From UBA4615 sp046046245 (lineage in GTDB: Bacteria; Pseudomonadota; Gammaproteobacteria; Burkholderiales; Burkholderiaceae_E), in NCBI GenBank assembly GCA_046046245.1, contig JBJOKE010000059.1:62001-126000 (forward strand): a DNA stretch of 64,000 bases. Direction: 5' to 3'. Below the pieces are notes generated by a model. That model was not told the origin of the DNA and searched no databases. It saw only the letters and a list, made by a program, of their open reading frames with translations. Below, piece by piece: positions 1 through 8,929 of this stretch. The position numbers and the translations under genes were made by a program. Numbering within the stretch: the first letter of the stretch is position 1; the number at the start of each line of letters is the position of its first letter.

Positions 1-907
1 GACGGCCGTACTCTGCGCGGACGAGATCGAGCCGCGCGTCGAGCCGGCCCGACGCGAGGTAGTGCCGCGCCACCGCCTGCGACAGCGATGCGGTGTGCAG
101 GTCGGTCGCCTGCTTGAGCCGCACGACGGCGTCGCGCAGCCAGGGCGGCAGCAGCAGCCAGCCGACCCGCAGGCCGGGCGCGACGGTCTTCGACAGCGTC
201 GACGCGTGCGCGATCCAGCGCGACGCGCCCGGCACCTCGCGCGCCAGCGCGGCGAGCGGCGGCAGCGGCGTGCCGCGGGTCCGCAGCGCGCCGTACGGAT
301 CGTCCTCCAGCACGGTCACCTCGCGACGCGCGGCCCAGCGCACCAGCGCCTCGCGCCGCGCGAGCGACATCGTCGCGCCCGTGGGGTTCGCGAAGTCGGG
401 CACCACGTAGACCAGCTTCGGGCGCAGGCCCGCACAGGCCGCATCGAGCGCGTCGACGCGGGCACCGTCCCCGTCGCCCTCGAGCGGGCACCAGCGCGGC
501 CGGGCGAGCCCGAAGGCCTGCAGCGCGGCGAGGTAGGACGGCCGCTCGACGACGACCGCGTCGCCATCGTCGAGCAGCGCACGCGCCACCAGGTCGAGAC
601 CCTGCTGGGAGCCGGCGGTGACCACCGGCGCCGCATCGTCGGTGTCGATGCCGCGGTCGCGCATCCGCGCGGCGATCGCGGCGCGCAGCCCGGCGTCGCC
701 CTCGGTCTCGCCGTACTGCAGCGCCTCGGCGGGCCGCTCCGCGAGCGCGGCGGACGTGGCCGCGCGCAGTCCGTCGACGTCGAACAGCTCCGCCGCCGGC
801 AGACCGCCGGCGAGCGAGACCATGCCGGGCAGGCCCGCGTGGCGGAGCAGGTCGCGGACGTCGGAGCGGCGCATCGCACGCACGCGTTCGGAGAGCGGAT
901 CGGTCAT
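1..907 (-). CDS. PLP-dependent aminotransferase, class I/II fold (C-terminus cut off by window edge)
   Basis: Cytoplasmic PLP enzyme of the 2-aminoadipate/MocR-like aminotransferase group, which transfers an amino group between an amino acid and a 2-oxo acid. About 302 codons are visible. Seen motifs are SLAGGLPAAELF near residue 31, the substrate-loop sequence PDFANPTG near 170 and STLSK with the presumed Schiff-base lysine at about 240, followed by GLRVGW. The start ATG at 907 gives MTDPLSERV. No N-terminal GntR-type helix-turn-helix is present, so it is an enzyme rather than a MocR regulator. The last roughly 90 residues usual for the family lie outside the window. The substrate cannot be read from the sequence. 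Confidence 0.85.
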   Translation of the reverse strand, partial: MTDPLSERVRAMRRSDVRDLLRHAGLPGMVSLAGGLPAAELFDVDGLRAATSAALAERPAEALQYGETEGDAGLRAAIAARMRDRGIDTDDAAPVVTAGSQQGLDLVARALLDDGDAVVVERPSYLAALQAFGLARPRWCPLEGDGDGARVDALDAACAGLRPKLVYVVPDFANPTGATMSLARREALVRWAARREVTVLEDDPYGALRTRGTPLPPLAALAREVPGASRWIAHASTLSKTVAPGLRVGWLLLPPWLRDAVVRLKQATDLHTASLSQAVARHYLASGRLDARLDLVRAEYGR

Positions 908-1082
908 GGCGCAGGCCCTTCGTGTCGGTGGGGACACGCTAGCGGCCCGCTGCCGCCGGGTCACGATGCACTTCGCCGCGCCGGTGACGGGCCCGTCACG
1001 GTCGCGCCACCAGCACAGCGTGCGCGCCGCGCCGCGGCGACAGCCGACCTCTCCGACGCGATCGCCGGATCGGCCGGCGGAT

Positions 1083-2147
1083 TCAGTCGAACGGGACGAC
1101 CGGCACGGTCCCCGGCACGACGATCCCGCCGCGATCGCCCACGGTCACGCTGCCGTAGCGCTGCGCGAAGACCGCCGGCAGCGGCCGCGCGCCCGGCACC
1201 GCGAGCCACAGCCTCAGCAGGTGCCGGCGCCGCGCGGGCTCGGGCCAGTCCTCGAACGCCGTGCGGTCGTGCAGCAGGGTGTGGTTGTGGACGAACTGGA
1301 CGTCGCCCGGCTCGAGCCGCATCCGCAGGTTCAGCGCCGGATCCTCGGCGAGCGCGTCGAACAGGTCGAGGGCCTCGACGTGCGCGGGCGCGAGGCGCGG
1401 CGCGTCGGCGAAGCGCTGCGCGCTGTCGATGTACTGGCGCTGGTAGATCGCGGTGAGCCGACCCGCGTGCCAGGAGAACACGGGAATCTCGAAGTACGGC
1501 TTCATGCCGGTCGGCACCTCGCCTCGGCGATCGGTCGCGAGCGGCTCGAAGAGCCGCGCCGCGAGGTCGGGACGACGGCGGCGCATCTCGTTGAAGATCG
1601 TCGTGCTGCTCACCAGCAGCGAGTCGCCGCCGCGGCGCGCCTCGGCGAGGCACAGCAGACCCACCACGTCGCAGGAGTCGGTGTGGAAGGTCTGCCGCTC
1701 GTGGGTCTGGTAGATCCGCACCCCCGGATCGGTGCTCGACAGGCCGAGGTCGCGGACGTGGCCGAGCAGGTGCCCGGCCGCGTTCTGCGAGCGCGCGCGA
1801 CCGAGGTGAGCACCCAGGCCCATGAACGCCAGCGCCGCGTCGCGCCGGCTCCAGCGCCGGACCGGCAGCCCCTTGAGCAGCGAGAAGCCTCGGCCGTTGA
1901 GCAGTTCGTCGCGGATCGCGGCGAGCCGCGGACCGAGGTTCGGCAGCGGGAAGTCGGCGGCCTCGAGCGGCGCGGGCGCGCCGTGGGCCCGCGCGGGCCA
2001 CGCCGCGATCGCGGCCTCGATCTCGTCGACGTCGGTCTCCGACAGCCGCACGACCCAGTCGTCGCGGCCCGTCCATTGCGGGCCGTACCAGGCCGCCGGC
2101 CCGGTCTGCTCCGGCGGCAGGGTCTCGACCGGATCGCGCGCGTTCAT
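1083..2147 (-). CDS. TauD/TfdA-like Fe(II)/2-oxoglutarate dioxygenase
   Basis: A 354-residue cytoplasmic dioxygenase expected to couple 2-oxoglutarate decarboxylation to hydroxylation of a small substrate. The facial triad is visible: HTD at residues 155–157 (inside QTFHTDSCD) and the distal histidine in HNHTLLHDR (287–295). A basic RRRHLLRLW segment (about 307–315) is placed to bind the 2-oxoglutarate carboxylate. The ATG at 2147 overlaps the stop of the upstream amidase in an ATGA junction, which fixes the start and indicates translational coupling. With the amidase it probably forms a two-gene unit that hydrolyses an amide and then oxidises the product; that joint role is inference and the substrate is unknown. 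Confidence 0.87.
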   Translation of the reverse strand: MNARDPVETLPPEQTGPAAWYGPQWTGRDDWVVRLSETDVDEIEAAIAAWPARAHGAPAPLEAADFPLPNLGPRLAAIRDELLNGRGFSLLKGLPVRRWSRRDAALAFMGLGAHLGRARSQNAAGHLLGHVRDLGLSSTDPGVRIYQTHERQTFHTDSCDVVGLLCLAEARRGGDSLLVSSTTIFNEMRRRRPDLAARLFEPLATDRRGEVPTGMKPYFEIPVFSWHAGRLTAIYQRQYIDSAQRFADAPRLAPAHVEALDLFDALAEDPALNLRMRLEPGDVQFVHNHTLLHDRTAFEDWPEPARRRHLLRLWLAVPGARPLPAVFAQRYGSVTVGDRGGIVVPGTVPVVPFD

Positions 2148-3556
2148 CGCAGCCACTCGGGATCGATCGGTGCGGGCGACGGCTGCCGCGACTCGATCAC
2201 CTCGGCCGCATCGAGCACGAGGTCCTCGCGGAAGCGCGCGGCGGTGAGCTGGACGCCGATCGGCACGCCCTCGGCCATGCCCAGCGGCGCGGCGATCGAC
2301 GGCAGGCCGAGCACCGGGACCAGGAACTGCGTGCCCTGCGCGAGCCGCACGCGCGCCATCTCGGCCTCGGTGCCGACGTCGAGCCCCTGCGGGAACGCGG
2401 GCTCGGCGCTGACCGGCTGCAGCACCAGCGGATAGCGCTCGAGGAAGGCGTTCCACGTGCGGACGATGCCGGTGCGCGACGCGAGCGCGCGCACGTAGCC
2501 GGCGAGATCGAGGTCCTGCCCACCCTCCAGCAGACCGGTGATCGAGCGGCGGATGCCGGCGTCGCCGAGCCGCTCGATGGTGTCGGCGAGCGTCGCGCGG
2601 ATCTCCGCGGCCGACAGCGTGCCCCAGAGCGCGATCGCCTCCTCCATCCGGGGCGGCTCGACGCGCTCGACGACGTAGCCGGCCTCGGCGAGCCACGTGC
2701 CCGCGCGCTCGACCGCGGCGACCACCGCGGGGTGCACCGTCGTGCCGGGCACCGTGACGGAGAGCGCGACTCGGATCAGCCGCGCCGGCGCGGGGCCGGC
2801 GAGCGGCGCCGGCACCCACCACGGGTCGCGCGCATCGGCGGCGGCCATCGCGGCGAGCGCGACGCGCACGTCGGCCACCGTCCGAGCGAGCGGACCCTGG
2901 ACCGACATCAGCTGCGTGCCCGGCGTGCGCTCCTCCTTGCCGCTCGGCAGGAACGCCGGCACGCGACCGAACGACGGGCGCAGCCCGTAGAGGCCGGTGC
3001 AGTAGGCCGGATAGCGGACCGAGCCCGCGAGGTCGTTGCCGTGCGCGATCGGGCCCATGCCGGCCGCGACCGCGGCCGACGCGCCGCCGCTCGAACCGCC
3101 GGGCGTGCGGCCTCTGTCCCAGGGGTTCAGCGTGCGACCGTGCAGGTCGTTCTCGGTGAACCAGCGCATCGAGAACGCCGGGGTGTTGGTGCGGCCGAAG
3201 ATCACCGCGCCGGCGCGCCGCAGGTTCGAGACCACCGGGCTGTCCTCGGTGGCGACCGCGTCCTTCAGCGCGACCAGGCCGTTGGTGGTGCGGCAGCCGG
3301 TCTGGTCGACGTTGACCTTGGTGGTGACCGGCACGCCGTGCAGCGGGCCGAGCGCCCCGCCCGCGGCGACCGCGCGGTCGGCCGCATCGGCCGCAGCGAG
3401 GGCCTGCGCGTCGAGCACGTCGACGATCGCGTTCAGCGCGGGGTTGACCTGCCGCGTGCGCGCGAGGCAGGCCTCGACCGCCTCGCGGCTCGAGATGCGG
3501 CGCGTGCGGATCGCGCGCGCCAGCTCGGTGGCGGGCCAGCGCCAGAGCTCGTCCAT
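2144..3556 (-). CDS. amidase (amidase signature family)
   Basis: A 470-residue amidase-signature hydrolase that cleaves a carboxamide or related C–N bond in the cytoplasm. The Ser–cisSer–Lys triad can be placed: K80 in TTKVN, S155 in TPGGSSGGAS and nucleophile S179 in GNDLAGSVRYPA. The last motif departs mildly from the usual GTDxGGSIR, with GND in place of GTD. The ATG at 3556 follows a strong GGAGG ribosome binding site. The gene overlaps the downstream dioxygenase by 4 bp. It is one of three different amidase-signature genes in the first 22 kb; each sits in its own catabolic cluster, so they are probably not redundant. Confidence 0.9.
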   Translation of the reverse strand: MDELWRWPATELARAIRTRRISSREAVEACLARTRQVNPALNAIVDVLDAQALAAADAADRAVAAGGALGPLHGVPVTTKVNVDQTGCRTTNGLVALKDAVATEDSPVVSNLRRAGAVIFGRTNTPAFSMRWFTENDLHGRTLNPWDRGRTPGGSSGGASAAVAAGMGPIAHGNDLAGSVRYPAYCTGLYGLRPSFGRVPAFLPSGKEERTPGTQLMSVQGPLARTVADVRVALAAMAAADARDPWWVPAPLAGPAPARLIRVALSVTVPGTTVHPAVVAAVERAGTWLAEAGYVVERVEPPRMEEAIALWGTLSAAEIRATLADTIERLGDAGIRRSITGLLEGGQDLDLAGYVRALASRTGIVRTWNAFLERYPLVLQPVSAEPAFPQGLDVGTEAEMARVRLAQGTQFLVPVLGLPSIAAPLGMAEGVPIGVQLTAARFREDLVLDAAEVIESRQPSPAPIDPEWLR

Positions 3557-3777
3557 GGGAACCTCCAGGGGATCCGGCCATTGTGCCTCGGGCGCGCGAC
3601 ACGCGTGCGACGGCGCGCGCCGTCCGGAACCGACGGCGCCGGCGCCGCGCGGATCGGTCGCCGCGGCCTCGCCCCGCGGGTCCGCCGGAGGCTGGCCAGC
3701 GCGCGGGCCGGGCCGCTAGACTTGCCGCTGCCCGCCGGCCGCCGCGCCGGCCTTCCCCGCGCCGACAAGGAGACCCC

Positions 3778-4248
3778 ATGGCCATCAGCGTCCCGATCGA
3801 ACTGGGCTACGAGTTCGAGGTGAAGTCGTCGTACAAGGAGGTGTTCGCGGTGCTGTCGGACGTGCCGACCTCGGTCTCGCATTTCCCGAAGGTGGACAGG
3901 CTGGTCGACGAGGGCGGCGGCGTCTACCGCTGGGAGATGAAGAAGGTGGGCGTGGGCAGCATCGGGCTGCAGACCGTCTACGCGTCGAAGTACGTGTCCG
4001 ACGCCAAGAAGGGCAGCGTGGTCTGGACGCCGGTCAAGGGCGTGGGCAACGCGCAGGTCGGCGGCAGCTGGACGCTCAAGGACAACAGGAAGAGCACCGC
4101 GCTCGAGCTGAAGATCGCCGGCACGGTCGACGTGCCGGCGCCGGCGCTGATGAAGTCGATGATCTCGCCGATGGTGGTCTCGGAGTTCGAGGGGCTGGTG
4201 GACCAGTACGTGGAGAACCTGGTGAAGGCGTTCGGCGGGGAAGCCTGA
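3778..4248 (+). CDS. SRPBCC/START-like domain protein
   Basis: A 156-residue protein starting MAISVPIELGYEFEV with the pattern of the SRPBCC (polyketide cyclase/START-like) fold: an N-terminal strand, a helix near SYKEVFAVLSDV and a long amphipathic C-terminal helix near VVSEFEGLVDQYVENLVKAF. Such proteins bind hydrophobic ligands in a cavity; the ligand here is unknown. The ATG at 3778 has an AAGGAG site 5 bp upstream, which decides it against a longer arginine-rich extension. A TAGACT hexamer at 3717–3722 could be its −10 element, but the −35 is poor. It converges with the toxin gene, leaving one base between the two stops. Confidence 0.75.
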   Translation: MAISVPIELGYEFEVKSSYKEVFAVLSDVPTSVSHFPKVDRLVDEGGGVYRWEMKKVGVGSIGLQTVYASKYVSDAKKGSVVWTPVKGVGNAQVGGSWTLKDNRKSTALELKIAGTVDVPAPALMKSMISPMVVSEFEGLVDQYVENLVKAFGGEA

Positions 4249-4249
4249 C

Positions 4250-4639
4250 TCACCGCCTGCCGCGCACGCCCTTCGCGACCAGGGCGACGTGCGGCAGCGC
4301 CTCGAAGTGCCGGTCGCAGGTGAGCAGCTCGACGCCCTCCAGCCGCGCGGTCGCGTAGACGATCGCATCGGCCGTCGCGAGACCGTGTTCGCGGTGCAGT
4401 TCGGCCGCCCGCAGCGCGACGCGGGTGTCGAGCGGGACGACCCGGCATTCCTGCGAGAACGCGATCACCCGGTCGGCCTCGTCCTCGCCGAGCTCGCGGG
4501 TCACCCACTTCGACAGCTCGAGCTGGACGATCGTCGGCACGATCCAGTCCGATGGCGCAGGCAACCGGTTCCCGATGCGCGCGGCGAGCGGACTGCCGAT
4601 CAGCCACTCGATCCAGACCGAGGTATCCACCACGACCAT
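4250..4639 (-). CDS. vapC: PIN-domain ribonuclease toxin, VapC type
   Basis: A 129-residue PIN-domain protein, the usual VapC length. VapC toxins are Mg2+-dependent RNases that cleave tRNA or rRNA when released from their antitoxin. The conserved acidic residues are all visible: D5 (VVVDTSVW), E41 (VQLELSKW), D91 (ATADAIVYATA) and D109 (LTCDRHF), so the active site looks intact. It lies 3 bp downstream of the antitoxin gene on the same strand, the standard arrangement. The RNA target cannot be deduced. Confidence 0.9.
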   Translation of the reverse strand: MVVVDTSVWIEWLIGSPLAARIGNRLPAPSDWIVPTIVQLELSKWVTRELGEDEADRVIAFSQECRVVPLDTRVALRAAELHREHGLATADAIVYATARLEGVELLTCDRHFEALPHVALVAKGVRGRR

Positions 4640-4642
4640 GAG

Positions 4643-4855
4643 TCAGACGCGGTCGTCGCGATCCCGATACCCCGATCGATCCGCGCGCGGCGCGATGCCG
4701 CGCAGCGATTCCAGCGACGGCACCGGCATCAGCAGGACGCCGTCCCCCTTGGGCAGGAACACGAAGCGCTGGCCGGCCTCCCAGCGCTTCGCCTCGCGGA
4801 CGGCCTTCGGGATGGAGATCTGGTGCTTGCTCGACAGCGTCGCGGTATCGGCCAT
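4643..4855 (-). CDS. vapB: AbrB/MazE-like antitoxin, VapB type
   Basis: A 70-residue protein with an N-terminal swapped-hairpin AbrB DNA-binding segment (TATLSSKHQISIPKAVREAKRWEAGQRF) and a short charged tail expected to occupy the VapC active site. It neutralises the toxin encoded 3 bp downstream and should repress the shared promoter. The perfect palindrome just upstream of the ATG is the natural candidate operator. The ATG at 4855 is preceded by AAAGG about 7 bp away. Pairing with an intact VapC makes a functional toxin–antitoxin module likely. Confidence 0.88.
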   Translation of the reverse strand: MADTATLSSKHQISIPKAVREAKRWEAGQRFVFLPKGDGVLLMPVPSLESLRGIAPRADRSGYRDRDDRV

Positions 4856-4870
4856 GCTCTTGCCTTTCGG

Positions 4871-4887
4871 CGATCGATCATCGATCG
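4871..4887. promoter_or_regulatory. palindromic operator candidate of the vapBC-like pair
   Basis: A perfect inverted repeat with arms CGATCGAT and ATCGATCG around one central C lies 16 bp upstream of the antitoxin ATG. VapBC complexes normally autorepress through palindromes in this position. The repeat is seen directly; its role as operator is inference. Confidence 0.55.
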
Positions 4888-4915
4888 GTAAGGGTCTAGC
4901 ACCCAGGCCCTCGGA

Positions 4916-6418
4916 TCAGGCGCCGAACACCGGCCCCAGCGGCCGCATCCGGACACCCCGCCTGAGCTTCCTCCACGCGAACTCGGCCGGGTCCGCCAGC
5001 GCGGGCCCCGGCGAGCGCACCACCAGCACCTCGCGCGCGATCGGCTGGAAGTCGGCCCGGAAGTGCACCGAGCTCTTGAGCGCCACCACCCGCTGGCGGA
5101 TCGGCTCGATGCCGACGTGCCTGAACATCTCCTGGTCGGCGGCCTGGCACTTCACCGACGCGAGCACCACGCGAACGCCGCTCGCCGCTTCGCGCAGCAG
5201 TGCCATCCGGCCGAGGTTCATCCGGAAGCCGCGGAACATCGGGCCGGTGCAGGTGAAGCGGCCGTCGCCCAGCCGCTCGACGTGCCAGCGCGCGGCGAAG
5301 GGCAGGTGGCCGGGCACGCCCGAGATCGCGCCGAGCGCGAGCTCCACCGTCGAACCCTGCCCCGCCTCGTGGGCGCGCGCGGCGTTCGCCGGGTCGATCA
5401 GCAGGCCGAGCACCGCGTCGGGCGCGCGCTGGCGGACCAGGGCGGCGAGCAGGCCGGTGGTGTCGCCGTTGCCGCCGGCGCCGGGGTTGTCCTGCGTGTC
5501 GGCGAGCACGACCGGCGCGCCGGGCGCGCCGTCTCGCATCGCGCGGCGTACCGCCTCGTCCGGCTCGAGCAGCGCGAGCGCGAAGTCCGGCTCGGCGGCG
5601 GCCACCGCGTCGCCGATCTCGGCGAGCGCCGCGCGCGCGGCCGCCTCGTCGTCGGCATAGGCCACCACCGACATCCCGCACTCGGCGAAATCGGCCATCG
5701 GGAAGCCGGGCGCGAAGTCGATCGACGCGCGGTGCCGGCGCTCGATCGCATCGATCCGTGCGTAGAGCCCGCGGCACGGATCGATGAAGGTGCACTGCGA
5801 CGGGATGCCGGTCAGGTAGTCGAACTGCCGGAAGGCCTTCGCCGGGCGCCTGCCGCCGCGGACCATCGCGTCGAGCAGCGCGGCCGCGCGGCCGCCGGTC
5901 TCGGCCATGTCGACGTGAGGATAGGTGCGGTAGATGGTGAGCGCATCGGACTGCGCGACCATCTGCCGCGTGACGTTCGCATGCAGGTCGAGGCTCGCGA
6001 CCACCGGCACGCTCGGGCCGACCACCTCGCGCACGCGGCGCAGGATCTCGCCCTCGCCGTCGTCGTGGTGCTCGACCACCATCGCGCCGTGCAGGTCGAG
6101 GTAGACGCCGTCGACGCGGCCGGCCGCGCGCAGCCGCGCGACCAGGTCGCCGACGATGCGCTCGAAGGCGTCCTCGGTCACGTGCGCCGACGGCGAGGCC
6201 GCGGCCCAGGTCAGCGGCACGAGCGCATGCCCGCGCGCGCGCAGCGCCTCGATCGCGCCCTGCACCGGGATGTTCGCGCCGGCCACCGCCTCGAAGAGGG
6301 GCTCGCCGCGCTGGATGCTCGGCCAGCCGCCGCCCGACTCGAAGGCCGCGTAGTCGGCCTTCGACGGCGCGAAGGTGTTGGTCTCGTGCTGCATGCCGCC
6401 GATCGCGATCGTGGCCAT
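4916..6418 (-). CDS. M81 family metallopeptidase (MlrC-like)
   Basis: A 500-residue member of the M81/MlrC family, first known from degradation of linearised microcystin; most members act on unknown small peptides or peptide-like substrates. Family landmarks seen are GGMQHETNTFAP at the N-terminus, DLHGAMV near 108, SLDLHANVT near 142 and DTQDNPGAGGNGDTT near 310. Length matches the family. The ATG at 6418 has an AGGAG site 7 bp upstream. It is transcribed away from the second amidase, with a palindrome between them, suggesting both belong to one peptide- or amide-utilisation locus. That link is inference. Confidence 0.88.
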   Translation of the reverse strand: MATIAIGGMQHETNTFAPSKADYAAFESGGGWPSIQRGEPLFEAVAGANIPVQGAIEALRARGHALVPLTWAAASPSAHVTEDAFERIVGDLVARLRAAGRVDGVYLDLHGAMVVEHHDDGEGEILRRVREVVGPSVPVVASLDLHANVTRQMVAQSDALTIYRTYPHVDMAETGGRAAALLDAMVRGGRRPAKAFRQFDYLTGIPSQCTFIDPCRGLYARIDAIERRHRASIDFAPGFPMADFAECGMSVVAYADDEAAARAALAEIGDAVAAAEPDFALALLEPDEAVRRAMRDGAPGAPVVLADTQDNPGAGGNGDTTGLLAALVRQRAPDAVLGLLIDPANAARAHEAGQGSTVELALGAISGVPGHLPFAARWHVERLGDGRFTCTGPMFRGFRMNLGRMALLREAASGVRVVLASVKCQAADQEMFRHVGIEPIRQRVVALKSSVHFRADFQPIAREVLVVRSPGPALADPAEFAWRKLRRGVRMRPLGPVFGA

Positions 6419-6523
6419 CGGATGCTCCTGTCCTCGGGCGGGTGGGGTCGCGCGGGCGTGCGCCGCGCCGGTCGATTATCGCGGAGCGCGGGGCACACGC
6501 CGATCCACGCGGCGACCGATCGC

Positions 6524-6540
6524 GCGCTTTCCGAAAGCGC
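6524..6540. promoter_or_regulatory. palindrome between the divergent M81 peptidase and amidase genes
   Basis: A perfect inverted repeat, arms GCGCTTTC and GAAAGCGC around one C, sits in the 281-bp divergent intergenic region. It is more AT-rich in the middle than its surroundings. Position and symmetry suit a regulator binding site, but no regulator gene is adjacent and this is inference. Confidence 0.35.
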
Positions 6541-6699
6541 CCGGCGCGGGCCGCGTTCCGGCATCCGATGGATGGCACCGGCCCGCGATCGGCGGCCGCG
6601 TCCACCGCGAGCGCCCGCCGCGGTCCGATCGGCGCCCCGGCGCGCCGACGGCGACGGGACGGCGTGCTACCTTCGATCGCCCCCACCGCAGGCCGCGCC

Positions 6700-8163
6700 A
6701 TGAACGCAGACGACATCGCCTACCTGAGCGCGACCGACCTGGTCGCCGCCTACCGCGCGAAGACCCTGTCTCCGGTCGAGGTCACGCGCACGATGCTCGA
6801 GCGCATCGACCGTCTGAATCCGGTCCTCAACTGCTACGTCCTCGTGGACCCGGAGTCGGCGATGCGCGACGCGCGCGCGTCCGAGGCGCGCTGGCTGCGC
6901 GGCGAGCCGGCCGGCCCGGTCGACGGCGTGCCGACCTCGATCAAGGACCTGCTGCTGACGAAAGGCTGGCCGACGCTGCGCGGCTCGCGCATCGTCGACC
7001 CGGCCGGCCCCTGGGACGTCGACGCGCCGACCACCGCGCGGCTGCGCGAATCGGGCGCGGTGCTGCTCGGCAAGACGACGACGCCCGAATGGGGCTGGCG
7101 CGGCAGCACCGATTCGCCGCTGTCGGGCATCACCCGCAACCCCTGGGACCGGACGAAGACGCCGGGCGGCTCGTCGGGCGGCGCGGTCTCCGCGCTCGCC
7201 GCCGGCCTGTGCACGCTCGCCACCGGCACCGACGGCGGCGGCTCGATCCGCATCCCCGCGGCCTTCACGGGCACCGTCGGGATCAAGGCGCACTTCGGCC
7301 GCGTGCCCGCCTGGCCGCTGTCGCCGATGGGCACGGTCGCGCACGTCGGACCGCAGACCCGCACGGTCGAGGACGCGGCACTGATGCTCGACGTGCTGGC
7401 GCGGCCCGATCCGCGCGACTGGATGGCGCTGCCGCCGCCGCAGGGCTCCTGGGCGGCGGCGCTCGCGGGCGATGCGTCGCGCGCGGGCGGGATGCCGCTG
7501 GGCACCGGCCTCCGCGGGCTGCGGATCGCGCTCAGCCCCCGACTGGGCTACGTGCCGTACGTGGACCCGGAGATCGACGCCGCGCTCGAGGAGGCGGCCG
7601 AGGTCTTCGCAAAGCTGGGCGCGCGCGTCGAGCGCGTCGACCCCGGCATCGACGACCCGGCGCCGGTCTTCGCGACCCACTGGTTCTCGTCGGCGCGCAA
7701 CCTGCTGCACCGGCTGCCCGAGGCGAAGCTCGCGCTGCTCGATCCGGGGCTCCGCGAGTCGATCGAGTTCGCCGCGCGATACACCCTCGACGACTTCCTC
7801 GACGCGCAGAAGGCCCGTGGCGAGCTGGCGGTGCGGATGCAGCGCTTCCACGCCGACTGGGACCTGGTGCTCACGCCCGGCACGGCCGTCCAGCCCTTCG
7901 ACGTCGGTCTCGTGATGCCGCCGCCGCCGCCCGGCGTCACGCCGCTCGGGGGTACCGACTGGACCTGGTGGACGCCGTTCTCCTTCCCGTTCAACCTGAC
8001 CCAGCAGCCGGCGATCGTGGTCTGCAGCGGCTTCTCGAAGGCCGGGCTGCCGCTGTCGCTGCAGCTGGTGGCGCCGAACCACCGCGAGGACCTGTGCCTG
8101 CGGGCAGCGCGCGCCTACGAGCAGGTGACGCCCTGGGGGGCGATGCGGCCGGCGCTCGGCTGA
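6700..8163 (+). CDS. amidase (amidase signature family)
   Basis: A 487-residue amidase-signature hydrolase. Catalytic residues are K82 in PTSIKDLLL, S158 in KTPGGSSGGA and nucleophile S182 in GTDGGGSIRIPAAFTG, all canonical. The start at 6700 (MNADDIAYLS) matches the usual family N-terminus and excludes an 86-residue arginine-rich extension. The C-terminal part WWTPFSFPFNLTQQPAIVVCSGF shapes the substrate pocket in relatives. The gene is divergent from the M81 peptidase and convergent with the carboxymuconolactone-decarboxylase-like gene. Physiological substrate unknown. Confidence 0.9.
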   Translation: MNADDIAYLSATDLVAAYRAKTLSPVEVTRTMLERIDRLNPVLNCYVLVDPESAMRDARASEARWLRGEPAGPVDGVPTSIKDLLLTKGWPTLRGSRIVDPAGPWDVDAPTTARLRESGAVLLGKTTTPEWGWRGSTDSPLSGITRNPWDRTKTPGGSSGGAVSALAAGLCTLATGTDGGGSIRIPAAFTGTVGIKAHFGRVPAWPLSPMGTVAHVGPQTRTVEDAALMLDVLARPDPRDWMALPPPQGSWAAALAGDASRAGGMPLGTGLRGLRIALSPRLGYVPYVDPEIDAALEEAAEVFAKLGARVERVDPGIDDPAPVFATHWFSSARNLLHRLPEAKLALLDPGLRESIEFAARYTLDDFLDAQKARGELAVRMQRFHADWDLVLTPGTAVQPFDVGLVMPPPPPGVTPLGGTDWTWWTPFSFPFNLTQQPAIVVCSGFSKAGLPLSLQLVAPNHREDLCLRAARAYEQVTPWGAMRPALG

Positions 8164-8228
8164 ACCCGCGGGGGATCGCGGCGGTCCGAGGGCATCGGGG
8201 CCGACTGACCCGGGCGGCGATGGCGGCC

Positions 8229-8885
8229 TCAGTGCGGTCCGGGGATCCCGAGCTCGGCGGCGGCCTGCTCCCAGGCGTTCGCCGCATCGATCATCGTCGG
8301 TCCGCCGCGGTGGAGCAGCACGTAGGACAGGCCCTCGGCCAGCTGCTCGCGCCGCGCGCCGCGCTCGAACGCGCGCTTCAGGTGGACCCGCATCCCGGCC
8401 GCATCCCGCCGCGACGCGTGGCAGACCACGGCCGCCACCTCGGCGATCGCCGGCGGCAGCCCGCCGCGCGCGGCCTCGAACATCGCCGCGTAGCGCGCGG
8501 TGCCCGCGCCCTCGTCGAGCCACTTGCCGAACGCGCCGTCGCAGAAGCGCAGCGCGTCGAACCCCTCGCAGGCGCCGGCGATCGCGATCGAGTCGGCGAT
8601 GTCGGCCTTCGTCATCCCGGCGACCACGCCGCGGTCCATGTGGAAGGCCGCGTAGCGCTCGCGGGTGGCCGCGATCAGCGCGACCCAGACCACCTCCTTC
8701 TCGAAGGGCGTGAGCACGCGCTCGTCGAGCGTCAGCCGCGTGTAGAGCGCGTCGTAGGTGGCGAGCAGCTTCGGGTCCGACGCGCCGAGCAGCCGGTGGT
8801 AGGACAGCAGGTAGCCGCGCTTGGCGAACATCTCGTCGAGCAGTCGCCGGCCGGCATCGGGCGTGTCGTCGTCGTGGGTCGCCAC
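8229..8885 (-). CDS. carboxymuconolactone decarboxylase/AhpD-like protein
   Basis: A 218-residue all-helical protein that looks like two tandem CMD repeats: LTPFEKEVVWVALIAATRERYAAFH (about 60–84) and AEVAAVVCHASRRDAAGMRVHLKRAFERGA (about 145–175). CMD folds include γ-carboxymuconolactone decarboxylases and AhpD peroxidase partners. No CxxC redox pair is visible, so AhpD-type peroxidase activity is unlikely. The GTG start at 8885 has a GGAGGA site 7 bp upstream; the nearer upstream ATG is out of frame. A TATACT hexamer at 8913–8918, read on the minus strand, is a likely −10 element. Reaction unknown. Confidence 0.7.
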   Translation of the reverse strand: MATHDDDTPDAGRRLLDEMFAKRGYLLSYHRLLGASDPKLLATYDALYTRLTLDERVLTPFEKEVVWVALIAATRERYAAFHMDRGVVAGMTKADIADSIAIAGACEGFDALRFCDGAFGKWLDEGAGTARYAAMFEAARGGLPPAIAEVAAVVCHASRRDAAGMRVHLKRAFERGARREQLAEGLSYVLLHRGGPTMIDAANAWEQAAAELGIPGPH

Positions 8886-8929
8886 GGGCGGTCCTCCATG
8901 AAGTGGCTGCGGAGTATAGGAGCGGGCGG

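Noticed and set aside
3222..3240. GGTTCGAGACC resembling a tRNA T-arm
   Set aside because: It is inside the amidase coding sequence with no matching acceptor, D or anticodon arms around it.
8903..8929. Upstream GTG start for the SDR gene
   Set aside because: ATG 8930 has an AGGAG site at the right distance and the extra nine residues do not fit the family.
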